The notes under the pieces: generated by a model
What the model was told of the DNA's origin: nothing
Databases searched by the model: none
Seen by the model: the letters and a program-made list of their open reading frames with translations, nothing else
Position numbers and translations under genes: made by a program
From: Heterostelium album PN500
Lineage: Eukaryota > Evosea > Eumycetozoa > Acytosteliales > Acytosteliaceae
Assembly (NCBI RefSeq): GCF_000004825.1
Contig: NW_008805074.1
Coordinates: 682,001-746,000, forward strand
Reading direction: 5' to 3'
DNA length: 64,000 bases
Shown: positions 22,203 through 33,739 of the stretch, one piece after another
How positions within the stretch are numbered: position 1 is the first letter of the stretch
How the letters are laid out: each line of letters opens with the position of its first letter

Positions 22203-24860
22203 ATGAATTACTTAAGACCTCTGTATATAGCTTTTATTTTATTTATAATATTAAATATTACTAGTTTAGTAAAATGTGAAATACCATCACGAGCAAGTAC
22301 CAGTTCTACTTCTAACCCCTATCCTAAAAATAATCCCTCTACCTATCCTTCCTTAAACTCTCCTCCATCTAAATATAATACTTACCCTTATCCTGCTTCG
22401 CCATACTCACCAAACTATAAGTCTACATATCCCCCATATCCTATTAAAGATTTGACTACTTCTTCTACTACCTCTAAATCCTCTACTACCTCTTTTAATC
22501 CTACTACCTCCACTTCTTCTACAATTTCTACTACTTCTACTTCTACCTCTTCTACTACCTCTTTCTCTCGTTCTACTTCTGATGCTTCTACTAATACTAA
22601 TCCTGAGTCCTCATCTTCATTTGATCATAATTCAAATAAAAATACACCATCTGATTCACATGATTCCATTAACTCTCTTTCTTCTGAGAATAGTGATAAT
22701 TCACAATCACCTGCACACTATATCCCTCAACCATCATCACAAACACAAACACAAACACAAACACCAGTACAATATACTCCACAACCATCACAAATTCAAA
22801 CACAAAACACTCCACAACCATCGCAAATCCAAACACAAAACAATCCACAACCAACTCAAAATCAACAACGTACACCACAACCAAGTGTAACACCATCACA
22901 ATATACTCCACAACCATCACAAACCCAAACACAAAACACTCCACAACCAACTGAAAACCAACGTACTCCACAACCATCACAAATCCAAACACAAAACACT
23001 CCACAGCCCTCACAAAAACAATATCAAACAACATCTCAACCATCGCAAACTCAAATACAAAATACACCACGCCCACAAACACCATCACAAAACCCAAGTC
23101 AATCATCACAATCAAGCAATCACAAAGAAATACAAGAATCTGATATTTTACATTCATCTGATATTCAATACCCATCACAACCACAAAAAATAGTGAAACA
23201 TCAGAATACATACAATCCAAATTCGACACCAATTCCTGCTCCTCAAACCAAAAGCAATAATCCATCAACACCCACTCCAATTGATAAAGTCAAAAACAAT
23301 GCTCCTCCTTCCAATATTCCTACTGCCTATCCTTCCCCTCCTTCTACCCCCTATCCTGCTCCTCCTTTCCAAAATACCAATTACAAATATAATCCTAACA
23401 CTGAATTTTCCTCTTTTGACAAACAACAGTCTTTAGATAATCCATATAATATGTATTCCAATGACTTGGGTAAATATCACCAGCGACTGCTTAGATTTAA
23501 ATCTAAACATAACAACTTTTTGAAAATGATAAAACAACAACCACAAACTAACTGGATGCAAACCGAAGCGTGCAAGAAAGCATCTTTTATAACTATCCCA
23601 CTAGGTACTGCCGGTGGACTCGACGAAAGTAATTTATCCTCATTTTTATTGACCAAGAAGGGTTCCAACGTCTTCATCGCACTCGACGCTGGCACTCTCT
23701 GGACTGGCATTGCAAGATTCATCAGCAACAGAAACTACAACAATCTCATTAATATTACATTCCCTGTGTGGGCCACCCAGATCGACCAGCAAGTAGCATG
23801 GTTCATTAGAAACCACATCCTCGGATACTTTATCGGCCATTCACATCTCGATCATATCAACGGATTAATCGAAGCTAGTCCAGAAGATTACTTGCCACCA
23901 TCGGCACTTGATATGCAGCCACCCATTGAAGGTGGTCTGTTAGGTATGGTAAAAGCAATTCTAGATCCAACCATCTCAATTGGAGGTAGCCCAAATGTAC
24001 TCAAAAAGAAAGCAATCGTAGGATTACCTTTTACGGTGAATGCTATAAAAACGCATCTTTTTAATAATATTATTTGGCCAAATTTACCAGGTGTATGTAA
24101 TTTATAAATTAATTATAATTATAATGGAAAGATCAAATAATAATGATGGATATACTAATTGATATTAATTAGTATGGTAGATATGATTACTATACATTGG
24201 ATATTGCACAAAACTACGATTTGTCTCAGTTGGTTTTCCTTAATGAAACACAGAAACAGGCTCTTAATGGATTTTTCCCAACAACCATGGAAATGATGCC
24301 ATTCGAGACATGTCACAACGATATTCTTTCAACTTCATTCCTCTTCACCGACAAGACAACTGGTGAACAAATTATATTTTTCTCTGATACTGGTGTACCA
24401 AGTGGAAATTATAATTGTGATTGGCAACAAAGAATTTATGTATGTAAAAATAATTATATTGACATTCTTATAATTATTTTACTAATATTCTATTTTTATT
24501 TAATTTTTTTAAATTAAACAGAATGTATGGAGAAAAGTAAAAATTGATAAATTGAAAGCAATATACTTGGAGTGTTCCTTCCCAAACAATGCTACTGATG
24601 CCAGTTTGTTTGGTCATTTACGTCCAAAGGATATTCAACCAATGCTCCATTCACTCATCGATATGTCTGTACAAACCATCCCAAAAACCAACAACCTCAA
24701 TCATGTAAAATTGATAATTCAACACATCAAGCCAATGGTGAACCAAAACACCTCCAATAGATTGACGATTCGACAACTTATCTATAAGGAACTAACAGAG
24801 AATAATCCAACTGGAATCAACGTAGTCATCCCCCAACAGGGTGAATTAATATGTATATAG
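22203..24860 (+). CDS. Class II cyclic-nucleotide phosphodiesterase, secreted, with long S/T/P/Q-rich spacer
   Basis: Exons 22203-24092, 24173-24439 and 24522-24860 join in phase 0 to 831 aa. A signal peptide (about 1-25, hydrophobic IAFILFIILNITSLVKC) precedes some 400 residues of Ser/Thr/Pro- and then Gln/Pro/Asn-rich repeats. The repeats use a recurrent unit like TPQPSQIQTQN at about 190-300. The catalytic domain starts near residue 450 (ACKKASFITIPLGTAGGLDE). It carries the class II metal motif HSHLDH (His546, His548, Asp550, His551) in a beta-lactamase-like fold, and continues over both introns (YGRYDYYTLDIAQ; NVWRKVKIDKLKAIYLECSF). The family includes PdsA, which degrades extracellular cAMP during aggregation. 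PdsA is about 450 aa, so the spacer is the unusual part; it may be a glycosylated stalk. The preceding intergenic region is exceptionally long. Confidence 0.9.
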
Positions 24861-25504
24861 ATTATTATTTATTAATTCTTTATATAATTGGCTCGAACTT
24901 TAAATCATAATAAATTATTATTTATTCAGAAAAAAAAAATCTTTTCTTTTTTGTTGATTTTAATTTATTTATTCAAGTTTGTCCACTAGTTGATTTTCAT
25001 ATCTATATTATTGTCAAATTAAATTCTGAGAAAAACAGATATTCGTAGATAGATTTTATTCATAACATTTTGAAATTCTATTATAATTCAATTTCAAAAC
25101 AAAATTATTATTATTTTTCTTTTTATAAAAAAAGTTAGAAAAATAGATTAAATTTAATAGAATACTTATTATTTTGGAATTCTTTCAATAGACTCTACCG
25201 GTTCTTTATTAATTTTGGTTTAATGAAAGGCTCTATAAAAAAATACAATTTCATTTTTTTCTTGAATAGGATAATTTCCAATTTAAATAAAAACAAAAAA
25301 TCAAGAAAATACCACAAATTACAATAAAAACAAAATGGTTCACCATTTTATCTTTGTATAATTTATACTCTAAAGTGTTTTCTTATTTATTCTTTTGGAA
25401 AAAATAAAATAAATTTTAATAACAAGAGAATAAACATTTTTTTTTTAAAGGAGGTTAAAAATTGAAATATAATATCAAATTTATTTAAATAATAGGTTGA
25501 AACA
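24861..25504. other. Convergent 3' spacer
   Basis: AT-rich region between the 3' ends of the phosphodiesterase (+) and the cysteine-repeat gene (-). A hairpin AAAATGG-TTCA-CCATTTT lies at 25332-25349 and could assist transcript ends on both strands. No gene is seen. Confidence 0.45.
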
Positions 25505-26920
25505 TTAGAAATCACAAAGATCAGAAAAGTCTAGGTCTAGATCAAGATTGATGTTTTGACAACAATGTGGTCCACAACACAATTCGGTACATGGACAGAC
25601 TGGACGAGGACGACAGGTGGCTGGTCTTGGAACTGATACGATTCCACAGTTTGGAATATTGGTGTAAAAACAGCCTCTGATACGATCGCAGCCATCGGTG
25701 GTACAAGAATTTCCATCATTGCAAACGATGGGTGTGAAAACACAACCACTGTTTGGATTGCAGCTGTCTGAGGTACAGGCATTACCATCATCACAATTGA
25801 TGTTGGTACCAACACATCCTTTGTTTGGATCACATTCATTCGAGATACATTGGTTGGTTGTAGATTGACATGAAACTGTTGTGTGTGTGCAACCAGTATT
25901 CTTATCACATCCGTCATTGGTGCATAAATCGTTGTCATCACAGGAGATCGCTGAATTCGCGCAGCCAGTAGCATTATTACAACTGTCATAGGTACATTGA
26001 TTTCCATCGTTACAATTAACTGGTGAATTAACACAACCGTAAGAACCACAGGAATCAGAGGTACACTCATTATTGTCATCGCAAGAGATTGGAGTGTTTA
26101 CACAACCATTGGAACCACAGGAATCACTTGTGCATGGGTCGGAATCATCACAAGATACTGGAGTGTGAGAACAACCACTTAGGGGGTTACAAGCATCGTT
26201 TGTACATTGATCATTGTCATCACAAGAGATTGGTGTATTCACACATCCATTTTGTCCACAGGAATCAGAGGTACATTGGTCATTGTCATCGCATGAGATT
26301 GGAGTGTTTACACAACCATTGGAACCACAGGAATCACTTGTGCAAGGGTCATTGTCATCACAAGATACTGGAGTGTGAGAACAACCACTTGCAGAGCTAC
26401 AGGCATCATTTGTACATTGATCATTGTCATCACAAGAGATTGGTGTATTCACACATCCATTTTGTCCACAAGAATCAGATGTACATTGATCATTGTCATC
26501 GCATGAGATTGGAGTGTTTACACAACCATTTTGTCCACAAGAATCAGATGTACACTGATCACTGTCATCGCACGAGATTGGAGTGTTTACACAACCATTG
26601 GAACCACAGCTATCAGTTGTGCATGGGTCGGAATCATCACATGAGATTGGCGAATGTACACATCCTTGGTTTGGACTACAGCTATCTTGAGTACAGGCAT
26701 TTCCATCGTCACAAGCAATTGGAGAGTGAACACAACGACCACCATTACAACCATCGTTTGTACACATATCATTGTCATTACAAGTATCTCTCATCGGACA
26801 GTTTCCAACGTCAGGACAGTCGACTTCTACACAGACTCTGATACGGTCCTCCACTTCACAGAGAACAGTGCCAACCAACAACGAAAACAACAAAATAGTT
26901 TTAATATTAGTAATATTCAT
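25505..26920 (-). CDS. Secreted slime-mould cysteine-repeat (CTDC) matrix-type protein
   Basis: A single exon of 471 aa. A signal peptide (about 1-21) is followed by roughly 16-17 repeats of about 23-24 residues with the pattern CDDxDxCTxDxC...GCxxTPIS. This is the Dictyostelium extracellular-matrix repeat found in EcmA/EcmB prestalk proteins and relatives. The C-terminal about 45 residues depart from the repeat and hold a dense cysteine cluster (CPCTELCCGPHCCQ) and an acidic end. At DNA level the units are highly alike, and a higher-order period of about 210 bp (three units) is visible. It is likely a stalk, slug sheath or spore-coat matrix component. It is much shorter than EcmA/EcmB. The 250-aa antisense open frame over it is a repeat by-product. 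Confidence 0.88.
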   Translation of the reverse strand: MNITNIKTILLFSLLVGTVLCEVEDRIRVCVEVDCPDVGNCPMRDTCNDNDMCTNDGCNGGRCVHSPIACDDGNACTQDSCSPNQGCVHSPISCDDSDPCTTDSCGSNGCVNTPISCDDSDQCTSDSCGQNGCVNTPISCDDNDQCTSDSCGQNGCVNTPISCDDNDQCTNDACSSASGCSHTPVSCDDNDPCTSDSCGSNGCVNTPISCDDNDQCTSDSCGQNGCVNTPISCDDNDQCTNDACNPLSGCSHTPVSCDDSDPCTSDSCGSNGCVNTPISCDDNNECTSDSCGSYGCVNSPVNCNDGNQCTYDSCNNATGCANSAISCDDNDLCTNDGCDKNTGCTHTTVSCQSTTNQCISNECDPNKGCVGTNINCDDGNACTSDSCNPNSGCVFTPIVCNDGNSCTTDGCDRIRGCFYTNIPNCGIVSVPRPATCRPRPVCPCTELCCGPHCCQNINLDLDLDFSDLCDF

Positions 26921-27908
26921 ATTAATTGTTATATTTGTAATATCTTTTAATTGAATATTATTTGATATTGATTGATAATGTTAAAGTTCATTCAATTTAT
27001 ACTCATTCATAGTTTCTAGCAAACCTATAATTAATTTGAAAAATTAACAAAATAGAGATAAAATGATCATCAGTTTCAAGCTCCTTGTTTGTAATAAACA
27101 TGATATTATAGATAATTTGACTTTAAATAGTTACAATTTTAAATCTAAATTCAATTAGAATTCTTTGGTTCATTCAAGTCAGATAGATTACAATCATTTC
27201 TAAATTTTATTAGCATAAACCTAAGCTAAAATAGTTGAAGAATATCTTTTTTTTTGAACATATAACAAAAATTGTTTCTAGGACTAAAAAAAACAGTAGC
27301 AACCTACACAACAAAACAGTTAACAACACCAAGAGTCGTCTGGGTGTCCACAATTATGTAGATTCAACAAAGATGATCATCAATCCGTTAAGAAATATCC
27401 ATCGTGCACGCACATATTCCAGAGTCGTATTCAACGTAAATTTGAATAATGGATTGGAAATACATATTGCAATTTTTGTGAAGAGCGATGTTGTGGCAAA
27501 AACTTTTTTGTTTGGTTCTTTTTTCTTTATAGTTCGTGTTGACGTTATTTAAACAGTAATAACAACGACTGTTTGTTAATGATTTAAAACACATTTAATA
27601 AATACAATTTTTTTTGACGCGAAATAATGTTTTTTTTAATTTTTTTACATCGTTTTACCAATTCAAGTTGGATCGACCAAACACCATTATTGCGAGGTTA
27701 GTAAATGAATAAATAAATTCATATTGCGAATGGTGTTATAAAAAATAAAAAATAAAAAAATCATTGTTGACATACATGTTTCTGTCTTTGATTAAACAAA
27801 AAAAAAAAGTTTAGTTTTCAAAAAAGTTTGTTTCTTTTATTTTATTTTTTTATTTTAACATTGTTTAAATTAATTTTATTGTATTTATATATATTGATTG
27901 TATAAGAT
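26921..27908. other. Divergent spacer with one orphan open frame
   Basis: 5' flanks of the matrix gene (-) and SDR 2 (+). A plus-strand open frame covers about 27235-27552; its middle (VHNYVDSTKMIINPLRNIHR) looks coding in composition, but the open frame lacks an early ATG and matches no family I know. At 27676-27740 the words AACACCATT and AATGGTGTT form a 9-bp inverted repeat with a short inner stem. The rest is AT-rich. Confidence 0.35.
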
Positions 27909-28875
27909 ATGTCAAATTCACAACAAAGGAATACTATTGTATTGATTACAGGAACAAGTAGTGGAATAGGAGCTTCACTGGTCCATTCAATTGCTAAATA
28001 TCCAAATATCAAAGTGTATGCCTCTGCAAGAAATCTATCGTCGATCAAACATCTCAAAGACAAGAATATATCTACTATTCAATTGGATGTCTGTGATAAT
28101 TCATCCATTAAAGTATGTTAATAAAATAATATCAAAAAAAGGAGAATACAAGATAATTTATGATCATAATTCCACCAAAATATTTATTATTAAGAGTGCA
28201 GTTGATACTATCATCAACGAGGAAGGAAGAATCGATATCCTGATAAACAATGCCGGTATCAATATTTATGGACCTGTCATCGATATACCAGAGGTTGACA
28301 ATCGTAGGTTGTTTGATGCAAACTTTTTCGGTACGATAGCTGTCACCCAAGAAGTAGGTAGACACATGATCGAGCGACGATCCGGTTTGATTGCAAACAT
28401 CTCGAGTATCTCTGGTTTGATTACAACTCCGTTCGACGGTCTCTACTGTGCAAGCAAAGCAGCTCTAAACGCTTGGTCCGACTCGCTACGAATGGAACTG
28501 GCACCGTTCAACATTCGAGTTTGCATAGTGATGCCAGGTTCCATCAAAACGGAACTCGCCAACAATGCAAAGAGTACACTTGAACAACTCTTGGACAACA
28601 CTGTCTATCATGATATTAAAGATTCGATTGTGTTGCGATCGACCACCTCACAAGACAATAGTATTCCATCGACTCAATTCTCTGAAAGAGTTGCAGCAGA
28701 ACTTCTCAAATCCAATCCACCATCGAGATTTGCTTACGGACCACTCTCTACACTTTTTAAACTCTTAAATTTCGTTCCAACATTCATCTTGGATTATGTA
28801 TTTTCAAAGAAATTTGGATTATTAAAACTAAAGTCTCTCATAGAGAAATCAACTCAAAATACAACTAAACAATAA
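27909..28875 (+). CDS. Short-chain dehydrogenase/reductase (SDR), paralogue 2
   Basis: Exon 1 (27909-28112) and exon 2 (28195-28875) join in phase 0 to 294 aa. Motifs are intact: TGTSSGIG near the N-terminus, NNAG, and YCASK with the upstream serine in NISSISG. The sequence closely resembles paralogues 1 and 3 from end to end, including the shared intron position. The substrate is unknown. It is the first gene of a tandem pair; a degraded piece of this gene's 3' part lies just downstream (28935-29025). Confidence 0.9.
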
Positions 28876-28934
28876 AATATGTATATTAAGCTTTTTGTTA
28901 CATTAATTGGTATTTCTCTGTTATCATTACAGTA

Positions 28935-29025
28935 GCAGAACTTCTCAAATCTACACACAATTCTTATACTCTTAAATTACGTTACAACATTATTATTATG
29001 ATAATAGTATGATGTATTTTCAATG
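28935..29025 (+). pseudogene. Degraded fragment of an SDR 3' end
   Basis: GCAGAACTTCTCAAATC (28935 onward), then CTTAAATTACGTTACAACATT and GATGTATTTTCAA, repeats in the same order words found near the end of SDR 2 at 28696-28808 (GCAGAACTTCTCAAATC; CTTAAATTTCGTTCCAACATT; TATGTATTTTCAA). The spacing is shortened and the frame lost. This looks like a relic of a further tandem copy or a partial duplication between the two intact SDR genes. Confidence 0.6.
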
Positions 29026-29199
29026 GTTGATAATTTAACACAATTTTTATTCGGGGTAGATGTATGATCATTGTGGTGCAATGAAATTCGATTGACAACC
29101 AATTTTGACAAAATTTTTTTTATTAATATCTTATTTATTTAAATAACATATTTATTTGACCTTTCTATTGTTATTTTTCTCTATTTTATATTTACAACT

Positions 29200-30161
29200 A
29201 TGTCAGGATCAACAAGAATTGTTTTAGTAACTGGTACTAGCAGTGGTATTGGTGAAGCCATCGTAAAGTCATTTACCAAACACCCAAATATCAAAGTATA
29301 TGCATCTGCAAGAAATCTTGCATCTATCAAAAAACTAGAATCAAACAATGTTAGTATTGTTCAACTGGATGTCTGTGATAAATCATCAATTAAAGTATGT
29401 TTTAAAAACAAATAGCTATATAACTTATTCATCATTTTAATAATATAAACATATTATTTTAGAATGCTGTAGATTTTATTATTAAAAAAGAAGGTAGAAT
29501 CGATATTTTAGTTAATAATGCTGGAATGAATATTTATTCGCCTGTTATTGAGATGACTGAGGAAGAGGGAAGACGTTTGATGGATACCAATTTTTTCGGA
29601 GCGATAGAGGTAACTAAAGAGGTCGGCATGCATATGATTAAGCGTCGTTCCGGTCTGATTGCAAACATTGGTAGTATTGTCGCGCTTGTCTCCACACCTT
29701 TCGCCGGTATGTACTGTGCAAGTAAGGCTGCTCTTCACGCGTGGTCCGATTCTCTGCGTATGGAGATGGCACCGTTTAACGTGCAGGTATCGATCGTGAT
29801 GCCCGGTGCAATCAAATCGGATCTGGTAAAGAATGCACAGGATCCACTGACCGATCTCCTCAACCGTACAATCTACCACCAGATCAAAGATGAAATCATC
29901 AAGCGTTCCAATTCATCACAAGATAATGCGATACCAGCCGAAGATTTCTCGGACTATGCGGTCAACCAGATACTCAAACCGAATCCACCAGCCAGATTCG
30001 CGTATGGACCGCTGTCAACTCTCTTGAAAATCCTACATTACCTACCGTGTTGGATTCCCGATTTCCTATTCTCAAAGAAATTCGGTCTTGCTAAACTCAA
30101 ATCAATCATTTCAAATGAGTCAACATCAACAGATAAATCTAAATCAGATAAAATCGAATAA
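29200..30161 (+). CDS. Short-chain dehydrogenase/reductase (SDR), paralogue 3
   Basis: Exon 1 (29200-29394) and exon 2 (29463-30161) join in phase 0 to 297 aa. It has TGTSSGIG, NNAG, the catalytic serine in NIGSIVA and YCASK. It shares the hydrophobic C-terminal block (RFAYGPLSTLLKILHYLP) with its neighbours and ends in a Ser/Lys/Asp-rich tail. Codon use in exon 2 is GC-richer than in paralogue 2, which suggests a higher expression level or different age; this is a visual impression only. Confidence 0.9.
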
Positions 30162-30548
30162 TTACAACTAGTATTTCTAATTTATTTCTAGTTTTATATA
30201 ATCTTATAATTTAAAATAAAATCTTTTGAATTAAATTAAATACATTTTTTTAAGGAAATTGACAACATAATCATGAATGTCAAAAACCACTTTAGATGAC
30301 TCAATCTTTTTTGGGGTGCAAAAAAAACAATCACATTGTTGACATCAACCCACTATTTTGATCCAATGCTGAACAAAAAAAAAGGTTTTTTTTAAGTGAA
30401 TGGGGGTTTGTTTAAATAAATAAAGCTTATTTCTTAATTTAGGAAAAGAAAAGATTCTTTTTTTATTTAAAATAATATCTTATTTTACTATTTTTTATTT
30501 ATTTTTTTATACAAATACAGATACAAGATACATACAAACGAACAAACA
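30162..30548. other. Spacer
   Basis: AT-rich flank between SDR 3 and the beta-helix gene, both on the plus strand, with T-runs ahead of the next start. No other feature is seen. Confidence 0.5.
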
Positions 30549-32475
30549 ATGATGTCAAAGTTTTATAGCTTGTTGTTTGTATATATCTTTGTGGTGGTTG
30601 GATATTTTAGTGTATGTGGACACGCTCAGCAGCTAACAGACAAGATATGTTATATGTCATCAAATGTCAGTGAGATTGTTGATTTGTGTTGTGATGCAGA
30701 TGCACCTTGTACATCGATTAGCGCAATTTTCAACTCATTGAAAGCACAGAGCATTGATTTGACCACTCTGAATCTTACCATCCAGATTTCAGAGGGTCTC
30801 TATAACAGCAGTGGAAATACAGATCTCTACATTTTCGGACAGACCTTAAATCTCATTGGAAGCACCAACGGATCAACAACTTTTATCGGATCTAGTAACA
30901 GAGTTTTCACCATTCCAGAGCCAGTCGGAACTGGTGTTAACCCACCAATCATAACCAACTTGAATTTACAACAACTTAATTTCGTTAATTTCACAACAAC
31001 AGGTGGATCGTAAGTCAAATTCTTTCACCAATTTTCAAAACAAACACAATCTAATCATAACTAATTTACTGTTTACTATTTACAGTGTTGTCAATGCAGA
31101 TATTACAAATACGACATTGTTATTGAATATCCAACAATGTAGCTTCCAAAATCTGAGTTCCACTGGCGATGGTGGTGTTTTGCTATTGAATTTGAACTCC
31201 TTGTCACACGACAATGCCAATCTATCTAGAATCAATGTAAATATTGCCGATTCTCAATTCATTTCTAATGGTGCAGCAAATAGTGGTGGTGCAATCAGTG
31301 TTACTCTTGGACAACTTAGATTGGACAGATGTTCATTTCAATCGAACAATGCCAGTGATGGAGGTGCTATCAGCTCCACTGGTCCGGTAGTTGCATTCCA
31401 CTCTAACTTTACAGGTAACCAAGTCACTGACGAAGGTGGTGCACTCACCTTAAACTATCAACATATTGCATATTCACTTTTCAGTCATTGCCTATTCACC
31501 GCAAACAATGCAGTTGTAAGTATAACTCAAACATATACCAATTATTTTCTCCTCTTAATCATTAATCTTACTGATTTCTAATTAAATCTATTTATAGACT
31601 GGTGGTTCAATTTCAGGTCATCAAACACAAATACATTTACATAAATCAAACTTTATTCAAAATAAAGCAGTTGTAAGTTTAATTCCTATAGATATTTATT
31701 TAGTTAACAACTAAAGTGTAATCTTTATTTACTTTAGACCGGTGGAGTAATTAATTTGGTGGCACCAGCAAGTCAGTTGAATGTATCTTATTGTTCTTTC
31801 GATAGTAATGAAGCAGAAGGTCAAGGTGGTAGTATCTACCAAGATAACAATTCAATCTTTTTGTTGACTCAATCGAATTTCACAAGGAATACAGCTAACA
31901 GAGGTGGTGCAATCATGTTTAGTCAATCGAATGGTTACGTCAATGGTGTTATAATGCAATCGAATGTCGCGACATCTGGCGGTGCTCTCTATACAACAGC
32001 ATCTCATTTCACTATGAACGATACGGTGATCGAAGACAACACTGCCGATCAGGGTGGAAGTATCTATTGTTCAGACTCTGAGATTACCATTCCATCCGCG
32101 ATTATCATCGATGACAATCACGACAACGATAACACAACCAGCACCGATAGTGCAGAGAATCAATTGAATCAATACAATATCTTTTGTAGCTTGGTACCGA
32201 CCTATACCTATTGTAAGTTCTTTGGTGCCGACGACTACGTCGATGTCTGTGGTGAAGTAGACATACCATCGAAAGGTGGATTACCAATCTCCAAACTCGC
32301 ATTGGTATTCATCATCATCGGTGGAGTCATTGCATTAGGTTTAATATCATTTGGTATCGGATGTCTCTTGGCCAGATCAACGGACAAGGGTGATAAAAAC
32401 TATGCACCTGTACTCGACGCTATCAACACTGGAATAAGCGATGACGAAGACAGAAAGTCTACATCATCAAATTAA
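30549..32475 (+). CDS. Single-pass membrane protein with right-handed beta-helix repeats
   Basis: Exons 30549-31009, 31086-31515, 31598-31672 and 31738-32475 join in phase to 567 aa. A signal peptide (about 1-28, ending near CGHAQQ) is followed by a long ectodomain of serial short beta-strand repeats with NSGGAI / DGGAISS / NRGGAIMFSQ / TSGGALYTTA motifs. This is the polymorphic-outer-membrane/PbH1 type common in dictyostelid surface proteins. Then comes a transmembrane helix (LALVFIIIGGVIALGLISFG) and a roughly 45-residue cytosolic tail rich in Asp, Ser and Lys. Three introns lie within the helix region, two of them just before a TGG-type repeat boundary, which suggests exon-wise growth of the repeats. 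The ligand is unknown; an adhesion or polysaccharide-binding role is inference. Confidence 0.8.
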
Positions 32476-32741
32476 TCTTATTTATTCACACACACACACC
32501 TTTTTAATCCAATAGTTATTCACACACAATTGAAAGGAGACTTTTATATAATTTTGGAAGAAAAACATTGTAAACATATAGAGTATTTGAATTAATAAAA
32601 ACAATCTATTGTATTAATATCATTAAAACCTTTTTCTTATATTGAGTTTAATTAATTAAATCATTAGGGTTCAAACGGAGAGATAAATCTTAAAAAGAAT
32701 CAAACAACTATAAAATACAGACTTGACAATTAAAAGATGAT

Positions 32742-32808
32742 TTATTTCTTAATATTTTTCTTTTTAATAGTATTATGAATGTTTTTGTTATTTTTGTTAA
32801 TGTTGTTC

Positions 32809-32862
<54 letters not shown>

Positions 32863-33684
32863 TTTGATGACTTGTTATTATTGTTGTTATTGTTTTTAAT
32901 ATTCTTTGAGGTTGAGGAGTTCTTGCTGGCATTCGAGTTTTGTGCATTATCCATGATCCTTGCAAATGAACTTCCAGAGAATGCATCATCAGCCCATAAT
33001 TTAATTGGTTGTTGTGGTGCTTGATTTCTTGTCTTCTTTTTAACTGGTTCATCATCTTCTTCATCAACTTCATCACTCTCTTTTTCATCTTCTTCTTCCT
33101 CATCTTCGATATTATCATTATCCTCAAACTCTAATTGATCTTCTACTTCATCTTCATCTTCATCTTCAACATCCTCATTATCATTATCTTCATCAACCTC
33201 TTCTTCTTCTTGTTCTTCTTTTTTACTCTTGTTTGAATTGATATTATCTGTAGGTTGTGATGGTTGTTGTTTGCTAACAATTAATTTTGAACCAGAGGTT
33301 GGAGCTGAAACGAATGACTTTCTAATTTGTGCTGGCTTGGGATTGATCTTTTCGAAACAGGCAACAAAGAAACCAATTGTATTATCATTGGCTGGTGATA
33401 ATCTTAAACAATATTCACCTAAATTAAATAAAAAAGACAATTAATATATATATTACTTCAAAGTGTACTAACTTGATATGTTATAAAATAATCTAACATA
33501 CTGTTTTTGAAAAGAGATAAACCTCTACTCTTCTTCCAATGTGGTAAAATATTAACTAATCTCCATGTTTCCTTATCCTTATTCAATTCACTCAATGCTC
33601 TCTGAACAACATCTTCATTCTCAACCTGATGTATTGAACATGTTGAATAAACTACTCTTTTAACACATGGAACTAGTGTGATAA

Positions 33685-33739
<55 letters not shown>

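Noticed and set aside
26089-26841. 250-aa His/Asn-rich open frame antisense to the cysteine-repeat gene
   Set aside because: Produced by the repeat periodicity of the sense gene; begins inside it and has no signal or domain.
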